Assembly: GCA_043228905.1 (NCBI GenBank)
Contig: JBHGNT010000013.1
Coordinates: 8,742,001 to 8,806,000, forward strand
Reading direction: 5' to 3'
DNA length: 64,000 nucleotides
Source of the DNA: Azolla caroliniana
Taxonomy: Eukaryota > Polypodiophyta
Numbering within the stretch: position 1 is the first letter of the stretch; each line of letters opens with the position of its first letter. Of this stretch, positions 1 through 10,100 are shown one piece after another. The notes beneath the pieces were generated by a model that saw only the letters and a list, made by a program, of their open reading frames with translations, had not been told where the DNA came from and did no database searches. A program made the translations under genes and the position numbers.

Positions 1-670
1 TCTGTCCGTCGCCTTGTCGCCGTCTATTCGGCCCGGTCATTGTTCGTCTGTGTCTTTTTGGTTGTCTCTCACACCACACTTTTTGGCACATTCACTATGT
101 CGTTAACTGCACATTTGCACATTCTCGTTTTCATTCTCGCACACTCACTTAACGTCCTCATTCCATGACTTCCTCTCAACATTGTCATCGTTTTCGTACA
201 TCTTTGGCACCATTTCTTGGACATTTACACAAAAACAGACCAAACAAAACATACGCATATAGAGATTAATTCGCTATAGAATTATGCGGCAGTTAATCTT
301 CCATTTTGGACTTCTTTCGCACATTGTTGTCGCCTTTTGCACAGCATCATCAATTCCATTTTTTTCTTTTTTTCTTTTTCTTTTTTTGCACATCTTCATT
401 GCTTCTCCCACATCGTCGTTGCCATTTGGTGCATGTCATCATTATTTCTTGCTCGTCTCTCCAATAGCATCGTCACTATGCCTCGAATCGCCCGTATTAT
501 TGTTTGACTCCGTCTCCAAAGGGGGATCCCGTCGTGGTCGCCATAAGGTGTTGTAGGTTTTAGGGTTAGGGTTAAGGACGATGATGATGATGAATGATAA
601 CTATGATGATTGGTAATGAAGATATACATGGTGATGGAGAGTATGATGGTGAGAGATCATATAGAAAAGC
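1..670. other. No gene recognised; pyrimidine-rich DNA with a telomere-like motif
   Basis: I see no convincing coding sequence here. The short open frames are low-complexity Ser/Phe/Leu shadows of T/C-rich DNA. At 557-576 there is a short run of TTTAGGG/TTAGGG-like units, the plant telomere motif, too short to be more than an interstitial telobox-like site. An (ATG)n-like patch follows at about 580-660. Confidence 0.5.
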
Positions 671-762
671 ATTGCGGGGTGGGGGGTGGTGCCTAGAATG
701 GCTCCACCCCCCACCCAAGGGGGTTCAACGTGAGAGAGGGAGAGAGAGAGAGAGAAATATGT

Positions 763-809
<47 letters not shown>

Positions 810-870
810 TGATTCATTCATATTTCATTCATTCCCCATAAGGGGTTAAATAGTACAAGAGGGGGTAGAT
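671..870 (+). repeat. Left arm of a long inverted repeat with a GC-rich hairpin
   Basis: This stretch starts with a hairpin (arms 676-689 and 704-716, G-rich then C-rich), then a GA-rich tract and an ATTCATTC-rich patch. Read inward it resembles the reverse complement of 4340-4552: same hairpin, same CCCAAGGGG spacer, same GA tract and a similar TTAAATA patch. The arms bracket about 3.9 kb. They could be terminal inverted repeats of a DNA element, or two copies of one repeat in opposite orientation. I found no clear target duplication. Confidence 0.45.
727..808. repeat. (GA)n microsatellite
   Basis: A GA dinucleotide tract broken once by AATATGTCA. It lies inside the left inverted-repeat arm. 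Confidence 0.95.
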
Positions 871-1084
871 ACATAGGGGTGTAAGCCCCCTCGAGCATTC
901 ATACTGGACACTCACTCACACCTCCTCATATCCATCCACATGCACACACGTGTGCATGTGTTCACATACGTATCGACTCACAATTACATTTATGCCCCCT
1001 ACACACACACAACAATCATCATGATCACATTTGACCCTTGCTCATCACATTGACTCTCCGTACATCTCGTATGGGGTAACAGCT

Positions 1085-2405
1085 CATGCGAGTAACCGAC
1101 CAAGATGAACTTCTCCGACTTTGCATCCAACTTCCTCCGCTTCTCATCCGGCACATGCAGACATGCAATGCTACCGAATATCCGAAGGTGTCTCAAATTC
1201 GGCTTGCGCCTGAAATACAGTTCATGCACGAACACCTTGTCACCGATCCGGTTTTGGATATAGACGGTCGTCCAGACCGCCTCAACCTAGTAGAATTTGG
1301 GCATGCTCTTCTCCTCCGGCATCGCCCTTGCCGCATCGATAATCGACCAGTTCTTCCTCTCGGCCACATCGTTTTGCTCCGATGTGTATCTGCAGCTGAA
1401 CTCTCTCCGAATTCCTTTTTGTTGCAGATAATTGTTGAATTGGCCGGAAAAATATTCTTTTCCACCATCCGACCGCAAGCACTTGATCTTCCTCTCCATT
1501 TCCCATTCAACCAGGCTTTGCAGGTTCTGGAAACACTCGAAGACTTCGCTCTTCCGCTCAATGAGGTAGATCCATGTGTGCCAGCTGTAGTCATCAATAA
1601 CATTTTGTGTCCATCCCCATACATCCGAATGAATAAGGTCGAGCTTGTTACGGCTACGATTTCGTTCGATGGGGAATGGAAGCTGGTGTTGCTTCCTGAG
1701 TTGGCAAGCTTCACATATTTGAACCTTCCAGCCACTGAACTTCGGCAAACCAAAAACAACTTGTTTCATTTGCAGGTCTTGAAGCCTCCAGTAATTGACA
1801 TGGCCGATCCGCTTGTGCCAGAGATCAATATCTGATTCAATCTTTTGTCCTTTGGCGAACAAAGCGATGCCGACGTCATTAGTGTCGAGGATGAACATCC
1901 TCCCATCTCTGTGCCCTTGCACAATAATCTGGCCCTCTTCCTCGATGAAGCACCCAAGGTGCGTAAACCGCACCTACATCCCCTGGTCAACGATCTGACC
2001 GACTGACACTAGGTTCTTCGTGATAGTCGGAACGTGTAATATGTTCATCAACTTCCCCCTCTATCCGACCTCGCTCAAAGGGACTTCTACGACATGCACG
2101 ATTGGGTGAGGAGTGTCGTCTCCGATTTCGACGACTCTTGGTTGTTCCAGTTTCTCCAAGAAAGAGAACCACTCTTTGTGGCTTGTCATGTGATTCGACG
2201 CACCGGAATCAACGTACCACACTTCCTCTGATTTGGAAGTAGTGTCCTTCATCGAGTTAGCCTTGTGTTTCATCACCAAGGTTGGCCCTTTACCGGTTTT
2301 TCCGGTTTTGGATCTTCCCAATCCTTCTACGTAGTGCAAGTATTGCCAGTTCTCTTTGCCGGCCTTGCCGGATCCGAATCTATCCGAATCGTTGTGCTTC
2401 TTCAA
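1085..2405 (-). pseudogene. Copia protease and integrase remnant
   Basis: The frame at 2061-2405 carries the retroviral-type aspartic protease signature WYVDSGASNHM. The frame at 1287-1973 carries the pre-integrase zinc region (LWHKRIGHVN, then CEACQ) and the integrase core with all three acidic residues visible: HSDVWG/IDDYS, LRSDGGKEY and VAERKN. About fifteen residues usually found between VWG and IDDYS are missing. The frame at 999-1235 adds the post-integrase segment (LRIFGSIACLHVPDEKRRKLD, VGYS) before homology stops. Several frames are needed, so it is a pseudogene. Confidence 0.85.
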
Positions 2406-2860
2406 GCACTCACTTTCTCTGTGGCCCTTTTTACCACAGTACCAACATTCCGTGTCGGCCTTTGCTTGCCGGCCTCCGGTGCCGCCTTGACTCCCCCTGC
2501 TTGTGGAGGGTTCAGAACTGTTGTTGGCACGTTCTCTGTGCCTTCAGTCTTGCTCTTGCCGGCTGCTACCATTGCGAGCCGACCCGCCTCATCCACCACA
2601 CCCATGGGGCCAATCCGCCTCCGTGTACAGCATCCGGTTATCGGTGGGTGCACTTGTTGACGCACCGGCGTGGTTCTCCTCTACAAGGAGCATCGACTGT
2701 AAGTCGAAAAATGACGGCATATTCTCCCTTGTACATACCACCGTTCGGAACGCTCTGAACTTAGACGCTAGGCCCCCAAGACAGATCTGCACCATCTCAT
2801 CTTCCTCTACAGTGACATTGATAGAGGCAAGTGAGTCATAGATCTCTTTGATTCGGGTGG
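2402..2860 (-). pseudogene. Copia gag, C-terminal half with zinc knuckle
   Basis: The frame at 2589-2795 contains VQICLGGLASKF and FFDLQSMLLVEE, typical of the C-terminal end of the Copia gag (UBN2-type) domain. Downstream, in a shifted frame around 2405-2465, is a CCHC zinc knuckle of the form C-W-Y-C-G-K-K-G-H-x4-C. The N-terminal half of gag is absent. Frame changes between the two parts show that it cannot be translated as one protein. Confidence 0.8.
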
Positions 2861-3013
2861 TTTAATCGGCTAGTAGTCTAGGCTACTACTAGGCTTCCGG
2901 TTACTACTTGATCCGGCTAACCGGCTCCCTAGCTCACTAGTTGGCTCATCCTTTCGGATGCCGATCTGGCTCAGGCTTATTCAGCCGATCCGGATCCGAT
3001 TGAGCTTGCCGCT
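2861..3013 (-). repeat. Partial Copia LTR end, same family as 53805-54209
   Basis: This stretch is closely similar to 54046-54209, sharing the tracts GCCGATCCGGATCC and CTCAGGCTTATT in the same order. The longer copy has a primer-binding site beside it, so this is the outer end of that LTR family. Here it abuts a truncated gag, which suggests an internal deletion. Confidence 0.65.
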
Positions 3014-3227
3014 CAACATGTCCACCACGTACCACAACCCCCTTGGTCCCATTTCGCTAAGAAATCGAAGGTGTTGCTTCCGAACTAGATTGTGGTGGCC
3101 AGCCTATCGAGACCATCAAATAGTGTCGGCAAACAGCAATGGACGAGACTATAGTACAAGATTGGGATTCAAAAGTTTTAGGTTTACTGAGATTAATAGA
3201 AAAGAAAAATTAGGGGTTTTGAGAGAT

Positions 3228-3345
3228 ATGGCTTCCGTAGGGAAAATTAGGGTTTGTGACTTCCGTAAGGAAATTTAGGGTTTATGGCTTCCATAGGGAA
3301 AATTAGGGTTTATGGCTTCCGTAAGGAAAATGTCGGGTTTATGAG
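3228..3345. repeat. About 28-bp tandem repeat containing TTAGGGTTT
   Basis: Four imperfect copies of a unit reading roughly GGCTTCCGTAGGGAAAATTA then GGGTTTAT. Each copy includes a plant telobox-like TTAGGGTTT core. Confidence 0.8.
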
Positions 3346-3669
3346 AGTTATGGCTTCCCTAACATAAGGGAGCTGAGAAGGAAAAGAAAATTAATGGAGA
3401 GAGAGTATGAGTGTAAAAAAAAGATGGAATTTTATATGGAGTTCTCCCTTGATCATCTGCATGTCCACTTTTTGTTGCATGGCCTCTACTTTTAGTTGCA
3501 TCTATTTTTAGTTGCATGCGACCGTCCACATGACCTTTACTTTAGTTTTCTTCACTTCACTTTAATTAGCCACATGATCCTTTTATCTGTTCGGTTTGTG
3601 TCCAGCCTCGTCCGGTCATTGGTTCCGTTCGGTCACCGATTGCTGCCGCCTCGCCGGCTCCGCCACCAA

Positions 3670-3925
3670 TTCCGGTTTTGCTTACCGGCCAGTTTCCGAT
3701 TTTGCTTACCGGCCAATTTCGGTTTTGCTTACCGATCGGTTTCCGGTTTTGCTTACCGGTCGGTTTCGATTTGCTTACCGGCCGGTTTCGGGTTCCGGTT
3801 TGGCTTATCGGCCAATTCCGGTTTTGCTTACCGACCGGTTTCAATTTTGCTTACGAGCCGGTTTTTGATTCTAGTTTTGCTTACCAGTCGGGTTCCGGTT
3901 TGGCTTACTGGCCAGTTTCCGGTTT
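3670..3925. repeat. About 24-bp minisatellite (TTTTGCTTACCGGCCAGTTT type)
   Basis: About ten degenerate copies of a 22-30 bp unit built on GCTTACCGGYYRGTTTCCGG. Unit length varies and copies differ at several bases, so the array is old. It is open in several frames on both strands, which explains long but meaningless open frames. Confidence 0.85.
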
Positions 3926-4339
3926 TTGGGAACTTGGCCACCATCATCCATCAAGACAAAGTAGCCAAAGTTCTCTTAGCACAAATGAAAATGAGGCTCT
4001 CAAGGTGCGTATATACCCAGGGCCTTAAGTTTCCTATCTATGTGGGATAAATAATAGTTCTATTTTCCCTATCTTCTCAAACATCCATCTTCTATAACAT
4101 GCCATTAAGCTAATATAAAGTACTTATTTTATTATTTTTTATTATTTTTTACATAGTGTGAGAAGATTCACACGACACCAATCAACGAGTTTTTGGCATG
4201 GGCTTTGTGGGATCGACGGGTGTGCCATGTGTTACCCGTATAGGTGTACGGGAAGGTTAGGTGTAATGTGGAAGGTGGTGTGTAAGGTGTAATATGAAAT
4301 GTGAATGTGTGAGTGTTAGGTGGTGTAAGTAGGTGTAAC

Positions 4340-4552
4340 TACACCCATTCGGCTTTTTGTAATGATCACATCTTATGGTATTTAAACCCCACACGTGGGC
4401 CATGAAAGAAAAAGAGAAATATATTGACGTTACCCTCAACTCATGTCTGTCTCCCTCTCTCTCATTCATTCTTTGTGTATCCATCTCTCTCTCCCCTCAC
4501 ATTCGAATCCCCTTGGGAGGGGGGTGGAGCCGATCCACCCCCCACCCAATAA
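4340..4552 (-). repeat. Right arm of the long inverted repeat
   Basis: Reverse-complement partner of 671-870. It contains a hairpin (arms 4513-4528 and 4534-4549), a CT-rich tract and a TTTAAA patch. Its outer edge cuts directly into the zinc-knuckle region of a Copia gag at about 4555, so this block inserted into that gag or was joined to it by rearrangement. Confidence 0.45.
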
Positions 4553-4554
4553 AC

Positions 4555-5264
4555 ATGATGTGCCCGGGTTTCTTGTAGTAGTTGCAAATTCGATTGTCCC
4601 GAGACTTGCTCCAACTTCGCTAGTAGTTCGACTGTCGGGAATAACTTCTTCCTCACTTGTTCGGTCAGTCGACTGAAACTTGTACTACATAAGCTTCATT
4701 TGTCGTGTCTTTTGCGAACGATTTCCTCCAAGATTCCTCAATCAGTATTGCGCTCGTAACTTCGGAGTACTTCATAGCAGTAGTAGAAGCATTGCACATG
4801 GTTGTGACAAAAGTTTCCCATGAAGGGGGGAGACTACTCATGAACAACGTTGCTCTCAGTTCATCTTCGATTGTAGTCCCTTGAGCGAAAATATGGGAGC
4901 TTAAACTTTTGTACTTGTTCAGGTGTGCCTGGACCGAGTCAGATTCTTTCATGGGCAGGTTGTAGAGGCGTCAAATCAAATATATCTTTGTGGTGGTGAT
5001 CTTCTTCTCATAAGTGTCTGACAATTTCTTCCATAGTTGAAAGGCGGTCGAACAGGATTGCACTGTGAAGTACACTGACTCCAACAGATGCATCAGAATG
5101 GTGGCTCGGACAATTCTATCGAGTTTCGTCCACTCATTCGATTTGATTCCTTCTGGAGGGTGTTTGTTATCGATTGGATATATCCGACCTTTAACTATCA
5201 AATAGTCTTGCATCTGCTCTATCCAGTAGTTGAAGTTCGATCCGTCGAACTTCCTTAGACTCAT
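4555..5264 (-). pseudogene. Second Copia gag fragment (different family)
   Basis: The frame at 4971-5264 begins MSLRKFDGSNFNYWIEQM, the usual N-terminus of a Copia gag. The frame at 4665-4952 carries the UBN2-like core (YKSLSSHIFAQGTTIEDELR, LPPSWETFV). A degenerate zinc knuckle C-N-Y-Y-K-K-P-G-H lies at about 4560-4600, its second cysteine replaced by tyrosine. Stops and frame changes separate these parts. The sequence is clearly unlike the gag at 2402-2860, so it comes from another Copia family. Confidence 0.8.
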
Positions 5265-6202
5265 CTTTGATGAGCCGGTGTTGATGCCATATGTGTCGAC
5301 TTGTTAGAGTCTGTTTGTAGTTTACTACAAACGGTGGTGGGATGCAGTCAACTGGTTCACCCGATATCGTTCTAGTCGGATTCGAATACAAGTCGAATTG
5401 GCTTGCTGAATTGGACAATCGAATCTGTCGATTTGATTCTGATGCCGATTTCGAGATGTCGATCACAGATTTTGTGCCGATTATCCAGGTCGATCTTGCT
5501 TCAGGTGACTGCAATGATGAGAGGGACGGAACCGACTGGTCCTCCCGAGTGTCGTTCGGCCGAGTGAAGCATGTATTGGGGTTGTTCCTTGGGACAAGAT
5601 CTGCTTTGAGTGATTATGACAAGCAAATAGATTGTGTCTAACCTGGTAAAGCACGATCTCGAAGGCTGATTTGATGGAGATTCCATTCCTAGTGGCTCCA
5701 ATCACATAGGAAAGGTACAACCGATTGGCTTGTAGGATATGGCGTCCAATATGTATGTGGAAGTACGTGAGGACCTGTCGGTTACGTGCACAACAAACAA
5801 CACAGAGAGTATGATAGAAGAAAGAATGGAAAGGTAGACACGCTTCAAGCTCTAATGGAAGCTCTCATTATTTTGTAACTCTTACACTCTTAGAGACTCA
5901 AGATACAAGACAGAGTACATTACAATGTTAGGTTGGAGGTTATATACTAAGCTCTAACTATTTGGATGTGTTCACACTAAGATACAAAGTGGAAGGAGTC
6001 AACCTTTTATGTCAACATGGCTTACCTTAAAGAGTGATCTAGCGAAACAGAGCACAAATCTTCAGTTTTCTTTCTCTTCAGTGCAACATTCATTGGTAAA
6101 GTTCTTGAATATCGAGACTTGCTACTCACATTCACACGTATCACGTGAAATGTAATATTTTTGGTCTCATAGGTCATATTTGACCTTCGAAGACGATAAT
6201 AG

Positions 6203-6246
<44 letters not shown>

Positions 6247-6560
6247 ACACACAACCCTCCCGTTGCACAGAATCACTCCCGATTCTTTATAAGAACATTA
6301 TCAACTGAATCGGGTTTGCATTCAAGTCGCCTAATTTCGTGATTGGTCGCCACAAATTGATGCTTTGCCACTTGGTTTAACGACTACATTAACTGAGGAG
6401 CCAATGAGTTACATATTAGCATGAGAAAAGAATCGATAGTGTGTATCGAAAGTAAGTTTGTCATGAACGCAGAGGATACTTGTAGAGGTAGAAGATGATA
6501 GTGACAAAACACTATGAAAAAGTTATCTCTTATTTGTTTAATGAGGAGAATGAGCTATTC
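5265..6560. other. Unassigned spacer, possibly Copia leader and LTR remains
   Basis: No gene recognised. The position just upstream of a minus-strand gag start would fit a leader and 5' LTR, and 5287-5300 only loosely resembles a Met-tRNA primer-binding site. The open frame at 5342-5641 has no family features. A (TC)n tract sits at 6205-6245. Confidence 0.4.
6205..6245. repeat. (TC)n microsatellite
   Basis: Uninterrupted TC dinucleotide repeat of about 20 units. Confidence 0.95.
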
Positions 6561-6743
6561 TTCTACTATATTAGATGGACGAGTGAGTGAGAGGAGGTAG
6601 GAAGGAGATGATGGGTTTTGTTATAGCCAAACCAAGACAAGCCATGTGTAGTAAATAAAGTAAGTATGTATGTATGTAGTACATACTGATACAACATAGT
6701 AGAAGTAGAGTGTTTGTTGCGTGTGTTGAGGGAGGGAAGAGAG

Positions 6744-6802
<59 letters not shown>

Positions 6803-7041
6803 ACAGAGACAGAGAGAGAGGCATTCTTTTTTAAAGGCCGGGAGGAACAGTGCGCTGCTCTTTCTTCTTCTTCGTCCAAAACAAAAGAAATGGCAATGGC
6901 AATGGCTATGGCTATGGCTGTGGCTATGGCGGACCATCGAAAAGAAGATCCCTGCGGCGTTTATGCGCAGGATCAGTAGGCGAAGAAGTGCGCTTCTTCC
7001 ACCATCAGGATCCATTCATTATTGTGAGAAGAAGATCATCC

Positions 7042-7074
<33 letters not shown>

Positions 7075-7118
7075 AGGACCAGGACCTCGACCTCCGTTTC
7101 TTCCTTCTATCTTTCCGC
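6561..7118 (+). promoter_or_regulatory. Promoter and leader region of the MINDY-type gene
   Basis: This region precedes the chosen start codon of the deubiquitinase gene. It holds a CT tract followed by a CA tract (6744-6799), an AGAC patch, an ATGGCA/ATGGCT patch (about 6890-6935) and six GTGAGG units (7042-7077). CT-rich leaders are common in plant genes. The reading frame stays open upstream from 7119 to 6714, but that extension would encode only low-complexity Ser/His/Thr/Leu runs, so I take it as leader. Upstream ATGs at 6710 and 6714 could act as upstream open frames. Confidence 0.5.
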
Positions 7119-10100
7119 ATGGCAGACGATGATCAGGAGGAGCTGCAGAGGGCCCTTCTGATGAGCATGCAACAGCCCACCCCGGAGGCGAAGCGGAGCA
7201 AGCCCCCGCGTGAGGCGGCGGGAGCTGATGCAGATGGCCAACCTTCTGCGTTGGCGTCGGCGTCGGCGTCGGAGGAAGGATTAGATGCAGAGGCTCGGAT
7301 GAGGAGGAAACAGCGTGAATTGCGGGCTGCCGCCGCGGAGCAGAGAATGCTGGCCCTACAGAAAGCATCGCCCACGCCTGCCATCCTTGTGTCTGCTGCT
7401 GCTGCTGCAGTGATGACGGATAGGTCACCTCCTAAGATGCATGAAATAGAGGGAAATCCTTTGCCCCTTGATGAAGCGCATCGTCTTTTTTCAATCGTCT
7501 TTGATTCTCATGTATCCACAGATGTCATCACACAATGGTGCCACCAGGGTTTCAGGTGTTTGCACACAACCCCTTCCCCCCTTTCCTGTTTTGCTTCTCT
7601 TTCGTCTCTCTCTCTCTGATCACCCCATGTCTGTGGCCATAGGTTCAGTGCTGACCAGGAGACATCATTGGGGCTCGTGCAAAGAGAAGGAGGACCTTGT
7701 GGTGTTCTCGCTCCTGTACAGGTATCCATTACTCTATCCATTACTCTCCTGCCATAAAGTTCTACAACAGACATTGACATGAATGTTACCTTGTCGAAAT
7801 TGTAGGCAGTGATGCTCAAGTATCTTCTCTTTGAACATAATGGAATGCATGATAGCTCAACTAACAGAGGAGACACCAGGCATTCGGATACACCCCCACT
7901 TGCATTCTCACAGGCTCAAAGGACTAGGTATGGATTTAATCCTAGTGAGATTGGGTTTCACATGAATATGGTGCTTTCAGTTGAAAAGTGAGGCAGCTTT
8001 AACTATGGCTGGCTTCTATAACTCTCATTAAGGCCATGGTTTTCATGTTTTCTAAGGTCTGTGTTTTATATATATGTTTTGCTTTTTTTTCTATGCTGAA
8101 GTGGCTTGGCATTTCACATTTTAGAATGGTTGATTTGCAGCCAAATCTCTGTTTCTGGTTCTTCGATGAGTAGACACAAGTGGACAGGGGTGCCTTCAGA
8201 AATGTTGGCTTACATTCAGACCATCTGTACTTGTGCTTCTGACCATTAGAAATCCTAGTCGGCCTTTAGAATCCTAGGCACTAAGTTGTTTCTCCCAAGT
8301 TTGGGAAACACAGCCTTTAACGAGAAAATAAGTCCATATTTTCGTTTTGATATATTATTTTCTCAACATGCTAACATTGGTATGTTTGGTGCGAACATGG
8401 AAGATTGTGTCTCCGCACTAACATGGTACCATTTGTCATCACATCCTAGAAGAGTAGCATTCAGTTGACAAGACCAGAAATCAACCACTACTCAAGAACT
8501 AATAAGAAGCTAATGAAATCAAATTGCGTCATAAGAAGCATAATATGGTGCATAGTTTCTATAGATGGTCAGCCTGTGTGGAGCTTCTTGTCCAATCAGA
8601 ATTCTGCCATCCTTAGAGACTGACATTGTTGGGGAGGTTTTGCAAGGCATATATTTGTAACATGCAGGCATTTGACGAGACTTAGAACAGGAGTCCTGCA
8701 AAGTAATCTAGTGATTTTATGATAATTCCTCGCTTGACTTGTGGCGATGCATATAATGGCAAGTCTTGGTAAGCTGCAAAGTAAACTAGTGATTTTATGA
8801 TAATTCCTCGCTTCACTTGTGAAGATGCATGTTACTTCGAAGATTCACATGGGCCTTTCATACTGCACTAAAGGTCACTGTGGGCCTTTCACATTGATAA
8901 TAAGTATGCCAATGTTGGAGATGCATTACAGCATATATTTTAGTAGAATAGAAGGATCTTTCCATGTTCAGTGACGTAGATATCAAGATAAGAGTATTAA
9001 AGACACAAATGGAAGCTGTTGATTTTATGATAATTCCCTTGAATGACTCATGGAGACATGTAGAGAATAGAAAAATTCACACTGGCCTTTCATATGGTAC
9101 TCATGGTCACTGTGGGTCTTTGATAGTGTTTAATCCCCATCCCCAGCCATGTGAGCTGGTGCCAACCTCGAGAACCTCTGCCTTGGCAGCTCTTAAATCT
9201 ATGGAATACAAGCCACTCAGAATTTTGTGTTAGTCACTATTGGGAAAATTCTGTCTTAGACCAGGGTATCTTGTGGGCCACCAATGCTTTGTTCTACTAA
9301 ATCATGCATTGAATAATCGTGTCCACAGGCTGGTCCAAAATTCTGTAGTTATCTGTCATGTGAAGGTGGGTTCCTTAAATTCCATCCTGTTGTGAAGAGT
9401 TTGTGTTATAAGTGTGTCCAACAACCTATGGTGGATCCTAGAGATGATTATTATGCTGGAAGATAGCTATCTCCCATGAAAGCTTTGGGTTGATGTGGTT
9501 ACTACTGTGGTGCATGTTATCAAAGAGATGGAAGATTGATTCTAATCCATAAACTTCACATTTGTCGCAAACAACCATGTTTCCAGTGGATATTTATATA
9601 GTCACAAAATATATGCTCGTGTTTTGTGGAGGTCTGGTGTTTTGAGAGGCTATTGCACTGGAGGGACGCATCCTCATCTTGTTCACGTGATGGATCGTAG
9701 AGCACTCTGAGATTTCAAAGAGATATAGGTTGTATTATCCCAGTAAAGATGCACTTATGTTCTGCACTGATGTTTCCAGATGCTGATGTGCCATTGTCTT
9801 TCTCCATGGGATGAATCTTCCAATACTTATCTAAGAGAGCTGAACAAATCAATTTCCAACACAGGACTTTGAAGCTGTGGCAGTTTCAAAGGGTTTGTTC
9901 AACATATTTTAGGATAAGCTATCATAGATGATCATATTTCAGAGTATAGTAGGATCAAGAATGAACCTTGTTCTCTTTCTCCACTATGGGTCATCAGACA
10001 GTTGAGGAATATTGTGATATTGAGCATCTTTGTTCAGAGTTGAAGGCAGAAGATGATCCTGGGAAATCGCATTTATTGGAGCAAAGTGAGCAGTTGGTGG

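Larger units (their letters stand above)
1085..2860 (-). mobile_element. Decayed Ty1/Copia fragment (gag C-terminus, protease, integrase)
   Basis: On the minus strand, from high to low coordinate, the order is gag C-terminal half, zinc knuckle, aspartic protease, GAG-pre-integrase zinc region and integrase. This is the Copia order. The fragment stops inside the integrase C-terminal region around 1085, and no reverse transcriptase follows. At its 5' side, around 2860, gag runs straight into an LTR-like end, so the front of the element is deleted. It lies between the two inverted-repeat arms and may have inserted into that block. Confidence 0.85.
3014..4339. other. Non-coding spacer with two minisatellites
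   Basis: I see no gene. The open frames at 3496-4050 and their antisense counterpart are produced by the 24-bp minisatellite, which reads as Phe/Cys/Leu/Pro/Ala repeats. The rest is AT-rich, with a GGTGTAA-rich patch at about 4200-4330. Confidence 0.6.

Noticed and set aside
1086-1835. 249-codon plus-strand open frame
   Set aside because: It is the antisense of the Copia integrase and pre-integrase region. The minus strand shows the conserved motifs.
3496-4050. 184-codon open frame with repeated CLPASFRF-like peptides
   Set aside because: Produced by the 24-bp minisatellite and open in several frames on both strands. No homology.
5342-5641. 99-codon plus-strand open frame upstream of the second gag
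   Set aside because: No family features. Position fits a retrotransposon leader or LTR on the other strand.
6714-7118. N-terminal extension of the deubiquitinase in the same frame
   Set aside because: Encodes only simple-repeat runs. The UIM follows directly after the ATG at 7119, as expected for the family.
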